Positions 1 to 9,006 of a stretch of 64,000 nt of DNA are shown piece after piece. Positions within the stretch are counted from its first letter, which is position 1; the number at the start of each line of letters is the position of its first letter. Source of the DNA: Emticicia oligotrophica DSM 17448 (lineage in GTDB: Bacteria; Bacteroidota; Bacteroidia; Cytophagales; Spirosomataceae); the NCBI RefSeq assembly GCF_000263195.1, contig NC_018748.1:186001-250000 (forward strand), given 5' to 3'. The position numbers and the translations under genes were made by a program. The notes beneath the pieces are model-generated. The model ran no database searches, had not been told where the DNA came from, and saw only the letters and a program-made list of their open reading frames with translations.

Positions 1-71
1 GCAGTTCCAGAGATTTTGTTACGGATACTCCACTTAATTTTTTGTCTTCTATCAGTTTTTACACTTGACAT
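1..71 (-). CDS. rplR: 50S ribosomal protein L18, 5' end only
   Basis: The minus strand opens with ATG at 71 and reads 23 complete codons to the window edge, beginning MSSVKTDRRQKIKWSIRNK and continuing ISGTA. The basic start followed by a K-x-I-S-G-T stretch is typical of bacterial L18, which binds 5S rRNA in the large subunit. The position directly after rplF matches the standard spc operon order (rplF-rplR-rpsE). The gene is truncated by the window, not broken. Confidence 0.85.
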   Translation of the reverse strand, partial: MSSVKTDRRQKIKWSIRNKISGT

Positions 72-142
72 TGTATTTGCTATTTTGTGATTTTCAGAGC
101 AGCAAGCAATTACTTGTTTCTCCTACGTCTTGTGTCTAATGA

Positions 143-703
143 TTATTTTTTCTTACCTGATGTTTTACCAGCCTTACGACGAATAACTTCACCAACAAAT
201 CTAATACCTTTTCCTTTGTATGGTTCAGTTTTACGAAGTGACTTGATTTTTGAAGCTACTAAGCCAATCAATTGCTTATCTGTTCCTTCAAGACTTACCA
301 TCGGGTTTTTACCTTTTTCCATCGCAGTTGTTACTTTCAATTCTGAAGGAACTACAAAGTAAACATTGTGAGAGAAACCTAAGCTTAAATCAAGGACATT
401 ACCATTATTAGCGGCTTTGTAACCAACACCGACGATTTCCATATCAACTTTATAGCCAGTGCTAACACCAATAACCATATTATTGATTAATGAGCGATAC
501 AAACCGTGAAGGGCTTTGTGTCTTTTTTGTTCAGTTGGTCTTTCAACTTTCAATTCGTTATTTTCAACAGAAACTGTGATATCCGAATCAACCTTTTGTG
601 TAAGAGTTCCCTTTGGACCTTTAACTGTAACAATATTTTGGTCATCTACCGAAATACTTACACCACTTGGAAGGGCAACTGGTTTTTTACCAATTCTTGA
701 CAT
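143..703 (-). CDS. rplF: 50S ribosomal protein L6
   Basis: L6 binds 23S rRNA near the factor-binding site of the large subunit. The 186-residue product has the family start MSRIGKKPVALPSGVSI and the conserved C-terminal stretch EPYKGKGIRFVGEVIRRKAG, close to the usual length of about 177-185. It lies between rpsH and rplR in the spc part of the operon. Shadow frames on the plus strand at 506-710 are not genes. Confidence 0.97.
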   Translation of the reverse strand: MSRIGKKPVALPSGVSISVDDQNIVTVKGPKGTLTQKVDSDITVSVENNELKVERPTEQKRHKALHGLYRSLINNMVIGVSTGYKVDMEIVGVGYKAANNGNVLDLSLGFSHNVYFVVPSELKVTTAMEKGKNPMVSLEGTDKQLIGLVASKIKSLRKTEPYKGKGIRFVGEVIRRKAGKTSGKKK

Positions 704-786
704 TTTTTAAATAGTTTAAGGCTTCAAAACACTTTCGTGAGCACGAGTTATTAAGAGCGGTCAACAAAAAATTTACTTGAGAGAGA

Positions 787-819
787 GACCTTTATGCACT
801 GATAAAAGCACATAAGGTC
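787..819. other. Inverted repeat in the rplF-rpsH spacer
   Basis: GACCTT-TATGC and GCACATAAGGTC pair across a loop of about ten bases, with one bulged base. A second short palindrome, TCGTGAGCACGA, lies at about 735-746 in the same 128-bp spacer and recurs in the rpsH-rpsN spacer at about 1278-1289. This is a likely mRNA stem-loop between cistrons; its function is unknown. Confidence 0.5.
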
Positions 820-831
820 AATAATTTTATA

Positions 832-1233
832 TTAATATACGTAGCACAATACTTCGCCACCTACTTTCAATGCACGAGCTTCTTTATCTGTCATTACACC
901 TTTAGATGTAGAAACGATAGCAATGCCCAATCCATTTAACACACGTGGAATTTCAGTTGTACCAGCATATTTACGTAAACCTGGTTTAGAAACACGCTTC
1001 AAATCTACGATTGCTGGTTGTTTCGTAACTGGGTTATACTTTAATGCGATTTTGATTACTCCTTGAGGAGCAGTATCTTCAAATTTATAACTTTGAATAA
1101 AGCCTTTATCGTAAAGTACTTGAGTAATCGCTTTTTTGATGTTCGAAGCAGGAATTTCTACCACTCTGTGACGTGCTTTGATAGCATTGCGTACACGGGT
1201 AAGGAAGTCTGCTATTGGATCCGTTGTAATCAT
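832..1233 (-). CDS. rpsH: 30S ribosomal protein S8
   Basis: S8 is a primary binder of the 16S rRNA central domain and in enterobacteria also the translational repressor of the spc operon. The 133-residue product begins [17 protein letters not shown] and ends [11 protein letters not shown], both strongly conserved. It is preceded by an unusually long 200-bp spacer that contains a Bacteroidota -7 promoter motif, so transcription may restart here. Confidence 0.97.
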   Translation of the reverse strand: MITTDPIADFLTRVRNAIKARHRVVEIPASNIKKAITQVLYDKGFIQSYKFEDTAPQGVIKIALKYNPVTKQPAIVDLKRVSKPGLRKYAGTTEIPRVLNGLGIAIVSTSKGVMTDKEARALKVGGEVLCYVY

Positions 1234-1306
1234 TGTTGATATTTAATTTTGGATACCTAAGCCAACGTTGAGCAGTATCGTGAGCACGACTTTCTCAACT
1301 GGGCTG

Positions 1307-1314
1307 CAAAATTA
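1307..1314 (-). promoter_or_regulatory. Possible internal promoter (-7 element) upstream of rpsH
   Basis: On the minus strand the 200-bp rpsN-rpsH spacer contains TAATTTTG, an exact match to the Bacteroidota -7 consensus TAnnTTTG. No good TTTG -33 element is seen at 19-20 bp; a TTTG lies only about 12 bp upstream. The match, the long spacer and the TA-rich upstream flank favour an internal start serving rpsH-rplF-rplR, but the evidence is partial. Confidence 0.4.
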
Positions 1315-1433
1315 GAAAATGTATTTCAAAAAAAGTAATATTTGTATAAGTTATTCATGGAAAATATAAATATTCTTCATTAAGTTATATAAAAACCTTG
1401 AATATTTACATCTATACAGATACTTCTACAAAA

Positions 1434-1703
1434 TTACCAAGATGCTTTTGTAACACCTGGGATTAACCCTTTACTTGCCATTTCACGGAAAGTAACACGA
1501 TTGATACCAAATTTACGCATATATCCTCTTGGACGGCCTGTCAATTGACAACGGTTGTGTAAACGTACAGGTGAAGCGTTGCGAGGTAGTTTATCTAAAG
1601 CGGCATAGTCTCCTGCTTCTTTCAAAGCAGCACGCTTTGTAGCGTATTTAGCAACTGTAGCTGCTTTTTTTCTATCTCTTGCTTTTATTGATTCTTTTGC
1701 CAT
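1434..1703 (-). CDS. rpsN: 30S ribosomal protein S14 (zinc-independent type)
   Basis: S14 assembles late into the 30S head. The 89-residue product starts [19 protein letters not shown] and ends in the conserved [17 protein letters not shown]. The CxxC pairs of the short zinc-binding form are absent, and the length fits the longer C-minus paralogue. It sits 35 bp after rplE and 200 bp before rpsH. Confidence 0.96.
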   Translation of the reverse strand: MAKESIKARDRKKAATVAKYATKRAALKEAGDYAALDKLPRNASPVRLHNRCQLTGRPRGYMRKFGINRVTFREMASKGLIPGVTKASW

Positions 1704-1738
1704 CGTATGACTGAATTATTAATATCGAAATCTAAATA

Positions 1739-2287
1739 TTATTTCTTAATGCTTGCGAATGGCATACCCATTGCTTTTAGTAGTTCGTAAGCTTCAGCAT
1801 CTGTTTGAGCTGATGTAACGAAAGTAATATCCATACCTTGAATCTTAGAGATTTTGTCAATCGAGATTTCAGGGAAGATAATTTGCTCTTTTACACCAAA
1901 GGTATAGTTTCCGCGTCCATCAAATCCTTTATCGCTGATACCTTTGAAGTCACGTACACGTGGTAGAGCAATGGCAGTTAAACGGTCTAAGAATTCATAC
2001 ATTCTATCACCACGTAAAGTTACTTTCACACCAATTGGCATGTTTTCACGTAGTTTGAAGTTAGAAACGGCTTTCTTAGAAAGTGTAGCTACTGCTTTTT
2101 GACCAGTAATGTTTGTAATTTCTTCGATACTACTATCGATTAATTTCTTGTCTCCAGTTGCAGCTCCTACTCCACGATTTACTACAATCTTTTGAAGTAC
2201 AGGAACCTGCATAACTGATTTGTACCCAAATTTCTCTTTAAGAGCTGGTACAACTTCGTTTGTGTATTTGTTTTTTAAACGTGCCAT
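1739..2287 (-). CDS. rplE: 50S ribosomal protein L5
   Basis: L5 binds 5S rRNA and contacts the P-site tRNA. The 182-residue product carries the family motifs [16 protein letters not shown] near the start, [15 protein letters not shown] in the middle and [20 protein letters not shown] near the end. Length and position between rplX and rpsN are standard. Confidence 0.97.
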   Translation of the reverse strand: MARLKNKYTNEVVPALKEKFGYKSVMQVPVLQKIVVNRGVGAATGDKKLIDSSIEEITNITGQKAVATLSKKAVSNFKLRENMPIGVKVTLRGDRMYEFLDRLTAIALPRVRDFKGISDKGFDGRGNYTFGVKEQIIFPEISIDKISKIQGMDITFVTSAQTDAEAYELLKAMGMPFASIKK

Positions 2288-2334
2288 TAGTTTTTTTAAT
2301 AGGAGGATTTCCGACCCTCATATTTATTAATAAG

Positions 2335-2350
2335 AGCTTCGGCAGAAGCT
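2335..2350. other. Perfect hairpin in the rplE-rplX spacer
   Basis: AGCTTC-GGCA-GAAGCT forms a 6-bp perfect stem with a 4-base loop, extendable by A/T pairs on both sides. It lies in the 82-bp gap between rplX and rplE. There is no U-tract on the minus strand, so it does not look like a terminator; it is a candidate processing or stability element. Confidence 0.5.
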
Positions 2351-2369
2351 AATATCAAATGGTAATTAA

Positions 2370-2708
2370 TTAAATAAATTTTCCAGTTTCCTTAGAAAAT
2401 CTTTGAAGTTTTCCTTTGTCGTTTTCTTTACGACCAGTACGTGTTGGTTTTCCAGTTGCTGGATCAACTAACATTACGTTACTGATATGAATTGAACCTG
2501 CAAACTCACGGATTTCACCTTGTGGTGATTGTGCCGATGGTTTCACGTGTTTTTTCATCATGTTTACACCATCAACAACTACACGTTGCTTTGATGTAAT
2601 CACTTCGCTGATAACGCCACGCTTTCCTTTAGCATTGCCGGCAATTACTTCAACAGTATCGCCAGTGCGTACGTGTTGTTTCTGCTGCTTATTGAATTTT
2701 CTTTCCAT
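2370..2708 (-). CDS. rplX: 50S ribosomal protein L24
   Basis: L24 starts assembly of the large subunit and carries a KOW motif. The 112-residue protein shows the KOW region HVRTGDTVEVIAGNAKGKRG and the following VVVDGVNMMKKHVKP. It follows rplN directly in the operon. Length is normal for Bacteroidota. Confidence 0.96.
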   Translation of the reverse strand: MERKFNKQQKQHVRTGDTVEVIAGNAKGKRGVISEVITSKQRVVVDGVNMMKKHVKPSAQSPQGEIREFAGSIHISNVMLVDPATGKPTRTGRKENDKGKLQRFSKETGKFI

Positions 2709-2768
2709 TACTTTGAATTTGAAAATTTTGAAATTTTTTAGATTTGAATATTATGCGAATATATCAAA

Positions 2769-3137
2769 TTAAAGAACTTCAGGAGCCAAAGAAACGATTT
2801 TCATGAATTGTTTCTCACGCAATTCGCGAGCAACAGGTCCAAAAATACGCGTGCCACGTGGCTCATCTTGATTGTTTAATAATACAACTGCGTTGTCTTC
2901 AAAACGAATGTAAGTACCATCCTTGCGACGAACTTCTTTAGTAGTTCTCACAACAACAGCCTTCGATACAGTTCCTTTCTTCATATTTGAAGATGAAAGG
3001 GCTGATTTCACCGTAACGACAACCTTATCACCGATTGATGCATAACGCTTACGTGTGCCACCCAATACACGGATAACAAGCACTTCTTTTGCACCACTGT
3101 TGTCGGCAACACCTGCTCTTGATTCTTGCTGTAACAT
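2769..3137 (-). CDS. rplN: 50S ribosomal protein L14
   Basis: L14 lies at the subunit interface. The 122-residue product begins [19 protein letters not shown] and contains [19 protein letters not shown] and the ending [11 protein letters not shown], all diagnostic. It sits between rpsQ and rplX, preceded by a spacer with a perfect 8-bp hairpin. Confidence 0.98.
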   Translation of the reverse strand: MLQQESRAGVADNSGAKEVLVIRVLGGTRKRYASIGDKVVVTVKSALSSSNMKKGTVSKAVVVRTTKEVRRKDGTYIRFEDNAVVLLNNQDEPRGTRIFGPVARELREKQFMKIVSLAPEVL

Positions 3138-3201
3138 TGTCTTATAAATTTTTAAAACCCCTAAGTCGGATTAGTTGCTCAAGGGGAATTTGGTTAATAG
3201 C

Positions 3202-3221
3202 ATTCTCCAGCATTGGAGAAT
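3202..3221. other. Perfect hairpin in the rplN-rpsQ spacer
   Basis: ATTCTCCA-GCAT-TGGAGAAT is an 8-bp perfect inverted repeat with a 4-base loop inside the 97-bp spacer. Further CCCC/GGGG complementarity surrounds it (about 3159-3186 and again near 3228). No U-tract follows on the minus strand. It probably folds in the polycistronic mRNA. Confidence 0.55.
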
Positions 3222-3234
3222 TAAATTGGGGCTA

Positions 3235-3489
3235 TTATTTCGCTTTTTCTACGATTTCTACTAATCTCCAATTTTTGTTTTTGCTCAAAGGACGAGTTTC
3301 TTGAATTTTCACAGTATCACCGATACCTGCTTCATTGTTCTCGTCATGGAACATAAACTTCTTGGTTTTGAGCATGAACTTTCCGTACTTCGGATGTTTC
3401 AATTTACGAACTACAGCTACAACACCTGACTTATCCATCTTGTTGCTAACTACTGTTCCGATACGCTCTTTTCTGAGATTTCTTTCCAT
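3235..3489 (-). CDS. rpsQ: 30S ribosomal protein S17
   Basis: S17 is a primary 16S rRNA binding protein with an OB fold. The 84-residue product starts [20 protein letters not shown] and contains [20 protein letters not shown], the classic S17 signature region. It is 44 bp downstream of rpmC. Confidence 0.97.
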   Translation of the reverse strand: MERNLRKERIGTVVSNKMDKSGVVAVVRKLKHPKYGKFMLKTKKFMFHDENNEAGIGDTVKIQETRPLSKNKNWRLVEIVEKAK

Positions 3490-3533
3490 TGTTCAGATAC
3501 TTGATATCCTGCTGTTCACAGGGATTGCTAAAT

Positions 3534-3716
3534 TTATCTTGCGTTCAATTCGGTCATCAATTGAGCTATCAGTCTACGAGACTGACGGATACGCATCGGA
3601 TTTTCGATGGGTGTAATGGCGTGAGCAAACTGTAATTTCAAGATTCTATCTTTCTCAACAGCTATATTTTGCTCTAACTGCTCAACTGACAATGCTTTAA
3701 TTTCTGACTTCTTCAT
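3534..3716 (-). CDS. rpmC: 50S ribosomal protein L29
   Basis: L29 is a small helical protein at the polypeptide exit tunnel. The 60-residue product starts MKKSEIKALSVEQLEQNI and has the conserved NPMRIRQSRRLIAQLMTEL end. Position between rplP and rpsQ is standard; the 124-bp spacer in front of it is unusually long and palindromic. Confidence 0.95.
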   Translation of the reverse strand: MKKSEIKALSVEQLEQNIAVEKDRILKLQFAHAITPIENPMRIRQSRRLIAQLMTELNAR

Positions 3717-3741
3717 TTTTTTATTTAAACTTTGTCGAGTT

Positions 3742-3814
3742 CTGAATTCTGAACAACTAACTTTTGTGGCTCTGAGTTCTGAGTTTGAAACTCAACAGAA
3801 CATTCAGAATTCAG
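3742..3814. other. Long imperfect palindrome in the rplP-rpmC spacer
   Basis: CTGAATTCTGAA (3742-3753) is perfectly complementary to TTCAGAATTCAG (3803-3814). Inside it a smaller stem TGAGT/ACTCA is formed at 3780-3794, and several direct copies of TTCTGA or its complement fill the region. The block occupies most of the 124-bp spacer. It is either a folded intercistronic RNA element or a decayed small palindromic repeat. Confidence 0.55.
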
Positions 3815-3840
3815 CACCCAGCACTCAGAACTTATTGTAA

Positions 3841-4269
3841 TTATTCAGCTCCTTCTTGGTAGTCTCTACGAACTACAAACTTTGTTTGAACTGGAAGCTT
3901 TTGAGCAGCTAAACGAAGTGCTTCTGTTGCTAACTCTACTGGCACACCAGTTGCTTCAAATAAGATTGTACCTGGTTTAACACTGGCTACCCAGTATTCA
4001 GGTGCACCCTTACCTTTACCCATACGTACCTCTAAAGGTTTCTTTGTGATTGGCTTATCTGGAAAAATACGAATCCATACCTGACCTTCACGTTTCATTG
4101 CACGGGTAACACCGATACGTGCTGCTTCAATCTGGCGAGAGGTAATAAAACCTGGCTCCAAAGATTTGATAGCGTATGTTCCGAAAGCTATCTCGTGTCC
4201 ACGAGTGGCAAGACCTTTAATTCTGCCCTTTTGTTGCTTACGAAATTTGGTTCTTCTTGGTTGTAACAT
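3841..4269 (-). CDS. rplP: 50S ribosomal protein L16
   Basis: L16 sits at the A-site side of the peptidyl transferase centre. The 142-residue product begins [16 protein letters not shown] and carries [20 protein letters not shown] and [10 protein letters not shown]. It lies between rpsC and rpmC, with normal length for the family. Confidence 0.98.
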   Translation of the reverse strand: MLQPRRTKFRKQQKGRIKGLATRGHEIAFGTYAIKSLEPGFITSRQIEAARIGVTRAMKREGQVWIRIFPDKPITKKPLEVRMGKGKGAPEYWVASVKPGTILFEATGVPVELATEALRLAAQKLPVQTKFVVRRDYQEGAE

Positions 4270-4298
4270 GACGATGTTATATTTGTCAGCACTTAGTG

Positions 4299-4373
4299 CT
4301 TAGTTTCAAGTTTAACTTATTCAATTAGTTTCAATGAATACATCAAATATTGAGTGGTAAACCTGAAACTAAG
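4299..4373. other. Inverted repeat in the rpsC-rplP spacer
   Basis: CTTAGTTTCA (4299-4308) pairs perfectly with TGAAACTAAG (4364-4373); after one mismatch, GTTTA (4310-4314) pairs with TAAAC (4358-4362). The loop is about 43 bases. It ends just before the rpsC stop codon, so the stem would form directly after rpsC in the mRNA. Confidence 0.55.
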
Positions 4374-4381
4374 TAAGGTGC

Positions 4382-5206
4382 TTATCTCTTATTATTACCT
4401 TTGTTATTATTACGGTTGCCACCACGGTTATTATTGTTGCGGCCGCCTTTATTATCTCTACGGTCTTCACGTCCACCACCTCTACGGTCTTCACGTCCAC
4501 CACGTCCACTTGCTTGAGCATCGTTACCACCTCTTTCATTATTTGATTGAGTTGCACCACCTGCTGGAGTCAAATCACGACGACCATATACTTCACCTTT
4601 GAAAATCCATACTTTGATACCGATTTTTCCGTATACAGTAAGGGCCTCAGAAACAGCGTAGTCGATGTCAGCACGAAGTGTATGCAAAGGAATACGTCCT
4701 TCTTTATACATTTCATTACGAGCCATCTCAGCACCTGCTAAACGACCACCTAACTTAACTTTAATACCTTGTGCACCTACACGAACAGCTGCTTGAATAG
4801 CTTGTTTCATGGCACGACGGTAAGAAATACGAGCTTCTAATTGTTGAGCGATAGACTCGCCAACTAATTTAGCATCTAATTCAGGGCGTTTGATTTCGTA
4901 GATGTTAATTTGAACATCTTTGCCAGTTAATTTTTTAAGCTCTTCCTTGATTTTATCAACCTCATTACCACCTTTACCAATAACTACACCCGGGCGTGCC
5001 GTGTGGATTGTAAGTGTAATGCGTTTTAGGGTACGTTCGATAACTACTTTCGAAATAGCACCTTTTGGAATACGAGCTGAAACGTATTTACGGATTTCTT
5101 GATCTTCGACTAATTTCTCGGCGAAAGTTTTACCGCCATACCAGTTAGAATCCCATCCTCTGATATAACCAAGTCTTAGACCTACCGGATTTACTTTTTG
5201 TCCCAT
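4382..5206 (-). CDS. rpsC: 30S ribosomal protein S3 with an RGG/Asn-rich tail
   Basis: S3 forms part of the mRNA entry tunnel. The product starts [20 protein letters not shown], has the KH-domain GxxG in [16 protein letters not shown] and the C-terminal domain GQG-type segment [20 protein letters not shown]. After about residue 210 it continues into a roughly 60-residue low-complexity tail rich in Arg, Gly, Asn and Asp with GRGG/GGRED/NRGG blocks, giving 274 residues against 233 in E. coli. The tail is repetitive at DNA level (4390-4520) and probably disordered and RNA-binding. Confidence 0.97.
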   Translation of the reverse strand: MGQKVNPVGLRLGYIRGWDSNWYGGKTFAEKLVEDQEIRKYVSARIPKGAISKVVIERTLKRITLTIHTARPGVVIGKGGNEVDKIKEELKKLTGKDVQINIYEIKRPELDAKLVGESIAQQLEARISYRRAMKQAIQAAVRVGAQGIKVKLGGRLAGAEMARNEMYKEGRIPLHTLRADIDYAVSEALTVYGKIGIKVWIFKGEVYGRRDLTPAGGATQSNNERGGNDAQASGRGGREDRRGGGREDRRDNKGGRNNNNRGGNRNNNKGNNKR

Positions 5207-5261
5207 TGGTAATTTAATTATTAAGCAACACGAGTAGTGTATCGTTTGCTATTTGAATGAA

Positions 5262-5606
5262 TTAATTTGCACTATCAACTACGATTGTTAGGTGATGAGA
5301 ACGCTTACGAACACGGTATCCGCGTCCTTGTGGAGCTGGTCTCATGCGTTTCAACATACGTCCACCGTCAACGAAAATTGATTTTACATATAAATCTGCA
5401 TCTTCAATTTTCAAATCTTCGTTCTTTTGTTGCCAGTTAGCAACAGCTGATAATAAGACTTTTTTAACCACTGGTGCGGCGTGTTGTGGCTGAAAGCTCA
5501 AAATGCCTAAAGCCTGACTTACCTTTTTCCCTCTAATAAGGTCAATTACTAATCTTGCCTTACGAGGCGAGGTAGGGTAATCATTGAGTTTTGCTACTGC
5601 TTCCAT
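5262..5606 (-). CDS. rplV: 50S ribosomal protein L22
   Basis: L22 lines the exit tunnel and contacts all 23S rRNA domains. The 114-residue product has the start region [20 protein letters not shown] and the tunnel-hairpin region [19 protein letters not shown]. It lies between rpsS and rpsC. A small stem AGCAA(c)ACGA/TCGT(t)TGCT lies in the 55-bp spacer downstream of it. Confidence 0.97.
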   Translation of the reverse strand: MEAVAKLNDYPTSPRKARLVIDLIRGKKVSQALGILSFQPQHAAPVVKKVLLSAVANWQQKNEDLKIEDADLYVKSIFVDGGRMLKRMRPAPQGRGYRVRKRSHHLTIVVDSAN

Positions 5607-5631
5607 TATTCTTGAAATGTAGAATTAAGAT

Positions 5632-5691
5632 TTAAGAATTAAGAATGATGTTACTCACAAAAAGAATCAATTCTGCATTCTTAATTCTTAA
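5632..5691. other. 16-bp perfect inverted repeat in the rpsS-rplV spacer
   Basis: TTAAGAATTAAGAATG (5632-5647) and CATTCTTAATTCTTAA (5676-5691) are perfectly complementary around a 28-base loop, filling most of the 101-bp spacer. The arms themselves are made of a repeated GAATTAA unit. This is the strongest stem of the ribosomal operon. No U-tract follows, so termination is not the obvious role. Confidence 0.65.
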
Positions 5692-5707
5692 TTCATCATT
5701 GTAATTA

Positions 5708-5986
5708 TTATCTTTTACCTTTATCTTTCTTTGCGATGTGACCACGGAAGTTACGAGTTGGAGAAAATTCTCCAAGTTTGTGTCCTACCATGTTATCAGT
5801 TACATATACTGGAATAAATTTATTTCCGTTATGTACTGCGAAAGTGTGACCAATGAAATCTGGTGAAATCATTGAGCGACGTGACCAAGTCTTGATAACT
5901 GATTTCTTGCCAGAGTCGTTCATGTCTGTCACTTTCTTGTCAAGACGGTAATCAATGTATGGTCCTTTTTTGAGTGAACGTGCCAT
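5708..5986 (-). CDS. rpsS: 30S ribosomal protein S19
   Basis: S19 is in the 30S head and contacts S13. The 92-residue product starts [19 protein letters not shown] and contains [20 protein letters not shown] and [15 protein letters not shown], which are diagnostic. It follows rplB after 25 bp. Confidence 0.98.
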   Translation of the reverse strand: MARSLKKGPYIDYRLDKKVTDMNDSGKKSVIKTWSRRSMISPDFIGHTFAVHNGNKFIPVYVTDNMVGHKLGEFSPTRNFRGHIAKKDKGKR

Positions 5987-6011
5987 TTGAAATTGTTCTA
6001 ATGCTTAATGA

Positions 6012-6836
<825 letters not shown>

Positions 6837-6886
6837 TGTTACTTAATCTTTTGCAGCCAAAGGCTATACATTTATTTAGTAAATTC

Positions 6887-6919
6887 TGTAATAGTTGACT
6901 GTTTCAGTCTATTATTACA
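6887..6919. other. Inverted repeat overlapping the rplW stop codon
   Basis: TGTAATA...GACT and AGTC...TATTACA pair around a 5-base loop, with a short internal mismatch. The distal arm covers the rplW stop codon. A second small stem (AGCC-AAA-GGCT at about 6855-6865) lies next to it. The position would put a hairpin at the end of rplW in the mRNA. Confidence 0.45.
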
Positions 6920-7202
6920 AATTTTCGTAGAAATCGATTAAATCACCATCTTTCAAAGTAACTACTGCTTTTTTGAAAGTAGAAGTCATTCCTGATGATG
7001 CTCTGCTACGAGTCATTCTCGATTTCTTTTTGCCGATTTGGCGAACTGTGTTTACATCTGTAACTGTAACACCGTACATTTTTTCGACAGCTTTTGCGAT
7101 TTCGATTTTATTCGCGTTCATGTCAACCTCAAACACAAACTTACCTTTTGTTGTAAGCTTTTGTGATTTTTCGGTAACGATTGGTCTTTTAAGTACGCTC
7201 AT
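6915..7202 (-). CDS. rplW: 50S ribosomal protein L23
   Basis: L23 is at the tunnel exit and docks trigger factor and SRP. The 95-residue product starts MSVLKRPIVTEKSQKLT and contains FEVDMNANKIEIAKAVEKMY and VNTVRQIGKKKSR, as expected for the family. It lies between rplD and rplB. Confidence 0.96.
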   Translation of the reverse strand: MSVLKRPIVTEKSQKLTTKGKFVFEVDMNANKIEIAKAVEKMYGVTVTDVNTVRQIGKKKSRMTRSRASSGMTSTFKKAVVTLKDGDLIDFYENL

Positions 7203-7240
7203 TTTCGTGTTATTTATAAGTTGCTGTGCAACTATAAGTC

Positions 7241-7867
7241 TTAATTCAATATTGATTCAATTTTCGACAATGCACCTTCGCTAATTAAGACTTTATCAGC
7301 ATTAATTAAATCGTAAGTACTTACTTCATCAACACTCATTACTTTTGTTTTAGGAATGTTACGTGCTGATAAATATACATTGCTATCGTAGTCACCTAAG
7401 ATAAATAATGTCTTAGTGCCTGACAATGAAAGTGCTTTGAGGAATGACAAATATGATTTTGTCTTTGGAGCTTCGAAAGTGAAATTTTCGATTACTGAAA
7501 GATTATTTTCAGCTACTCTTGAAGAAAGAACTGACTTACGAGCTAAAACTTTAATCTTCTTGTTAAGTTTGAAGTCGTAGTCACGTGGAACTGGTCCGAA
7601 TACACGACCACCACCTACGAAGGTTGGAGATTTAGTAGAACCGTGACGAGCACCCCCTGAACCTTTTTGACGAACAATTTTCTTCGTTGAACGAGCGATT
7701 TCTGCTCTTTGCTTCGCTTTGTGCGTTCCTTGACGTTGAGCTGCCAAATAGTGTTTTACATCTAAGTAAACAACGTGTTGGTTTGGCTCGATACCGAAAA
7801 CACCGTCAGCTAATGTAGCTACGCGACCTGTGTCTTTTCCGTCTTTGCTTAATACTGGTACATTCAT
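7241..7867 (-). CDS. rplD: 50S ribosomal protein L4
   Basis: L4 lines the exit tunnel and in enterobacteria regulates the S10 operon. The 208-residue product contains the tunnel-loop signature KKIVRQKGSGGARHGSTKSP and GGGRVFGPVPRDYDFKLNKK. It lies 106 bp downstream of rplC; the spacer contains two hairpins. Confidence 0.97.
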   Translation of the reverse strand: MNVPVLSKDGKDTGRVATLADGVFGIEPNQHVVYLDVKHYLAAQRQGTHKAKQRAEIARSTKKIVRQKGSGGARHGSTKSPTFVGGGRVFGPVPRDYDFKLNKKIKVLARKSVLSSRVAENNLSVIENFTFEAPKTKSYLSFLKALSLSGTKTLFILGDYDSNVYLSARNIPKTKVMSVDEVSTYDLINADKVLISEGALSKIESILN

Positions 7868-7914
7868 TTGTTTATTACTGCATTTTTTCGATGTCGTTCA
7901 GCTTCGACCTAAAT

Positions 7915-7972
7915 ACTCCTCGCCCTATTAGGAGTTTTTTCTATAACACCCTGTTAAAGGGCTAGGTGTTAT
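7915..7972. other. Two hairpins in the rplC-rplD spacer
   Basis: Stem A is ACTCCT/AGGAGT (7915-7920, 7930-7935) and is followed by six T on the plus strand. Stem B is a perfect 8-bp pair ATAACACC/GGTGTTAT (7943-7950, 7965-7972) with an inner CCC/GGG. Transcription is leftward, so stem B is met first after rplC. They could modulate expression between rplC and rplD; this is inference. Confidence 0.5.
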
Positions 7973-7973
7973 C

Positions 7974-8594
7974 TTATTTATGTAATGTAATGTAAGAATT
8001 TTTCGATCCTGGGATTGAACCATTCACTACGATAAGGTTTTGCTCAGAAAGAACTTTCAATACTTTCAAGTTTTGGATAGTTGTTTGAGTATTACCCATA
8101 CGACCAGCCATACGTAAGCCTTTGAATACACGTGATGGGAACGAACAAGCACCGATAGAACCAGGGTGACGACCTCTGTTGTGCTGACCGTGGGTTTGAC
8201 CACCAACACCACCAAATCCGTGACGTTTTACAACCCCTTGGAAACCACGTCCTTTCGACTTACCAGTTACATCCAAGAAATCTCCTTCTGCAAATACATC
8301 TTCTACACGAATAGTATCGCCAAGGCTGTATTCCTTTTCGAATTCTTTGAATTCTACTAATTTACGCTTAGGTGTAGTACCTGCTTTCTTAAAATGACCT
8401 ACAAGCGAACGGCTTGTATTTTTTTCTTTCTTTTCGCCGTAACCTAATTGAACAGCACTGTAGCCGTCTTTATCTTCAGTACGAACTTGAGTAACAACAC
8501 AAGGTCCCGCTTCAATCAAAGTACAAGGCACTGCTTGACCTTCTGCGTTGAAGATAGTTGTCATTCCAACTTTCTTTCCAATAATTCCAGACAT
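7974..8594 (-). CDS. rplC: 50S ribosomal protein L3
   Basis: L3 starts large-subunit assembly near the peptidyl transferase centre. The 206-residue product starts [20 protein letters not shown] and contains [20 protein letters not shown] and the [20 protein letters not shown] stretch. It is the first gene of this operon here: rpsJ, normally just upstream, is not present between it and the insertion sequence at 9,034. Confidence 0.98.
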   Translation of the reverse strand: MSGIIGKKVGMTTIFNAEGQAVPCTLIEAGPCVVTQVRTEDKDGYSAVQLGYGEKKEKNTSRSLVGHFKKAGTTPKRKLVEFKEFEKEYSLGDTIRVEDVFAEGDFLDVTGKSKGRGFQGVVKRHGFGGVGGQTHGQHNRGRHPGSIGACSFPSRVFKGLRMAGRMGNTQTTIQNLKVLKVLSEQNLIVVNGSIPGSKNSYITLHK

Positions 8595-8668
8595 GGTATT
8601 TTACGCTTTATTTTGCTAATTTAACCTAAACTTTCATCTTTCCTCAGCTCGCTAGGCGAACTGGGGTG

Positions 8669-8700
8669 CAAAATTCGTAAAAACTTCGCACGATTACAAA
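8669..8700 (-). promoter_or_regulatory. Proximal rplC promoter
   Basis: On the minus strand, TTTG (8697-8700) is followed after 20 bp by GAATTTTG (8669-8676), one mismatch from the Bacteroidota -7 consensus TAnnTTTG. Initiation would be near 8660, about 65 bases before the rplC start. Confidence 0.6.
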
Positions 8701-8975
8701 TTTAAGCCAATAATTTATTTACTTTTTTCAGAGGTTGGCCACTGCCAACTTAAACTTTGCATTGCAAACCACGTGGGTAAGGACCAAAATAGGTGCAGGA
8801 CAATTCCTTGTTACCTTGCAATGATTCCTGTAAATGTTCAAAAGCTTTCGGAGACCGTTTCAAAATGAGCGTAACAATTTTACTCAGCTCAGCAGGTCAA
8901 TAGTCAAATTGGTTTCCAGAATGATGTAGGACTTCATTTGACCAGAGAAGAATACTCCGTTTCTTAATGAGGCTG

Positions 8976-9006
8976 CAAAGTTAGAAGTTTTATTTTTATT
9001 TACAAA
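8976..9006 (-). promoter_or_regulatory. Distal promoter between the IS and rplC
   Basis: TTTG (9003-9006) is followed after exactly 19 bp by TAACTTTG (8976-8983) on the minus strand, a perfect match to the Bacteroidota consensus. It reads away from the insertion sequence toward rplC. The left IS end is only 28 bp upstream, so this promoter was spared by the insertion or created near it. Confidence 0.75.

Noticed and set aside
506-710. Two plus-strand ORFs over rplF
   Set aside because: Shadow frames of a certain ribosomal gene.
4354-4602. Open frame on the plus strand rich in Tyr and His, antisense to rpsC
   Set aside because: It is the complement of the low-complexity RGG/Asn tail of S3; repeated composition keeps the frame open. 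No start context or family.
8753-8896. 48-codon open stretch on the minus strand (SKIVTLILKRSPKAFEHLQE region) vaguely like a CARD helix
   Set aside because: No start codon, a stop codon interrupts the upstream part, and the similarity is only by eye in a short helical peptide. More likely a non-coding leader or a decayed fragment.
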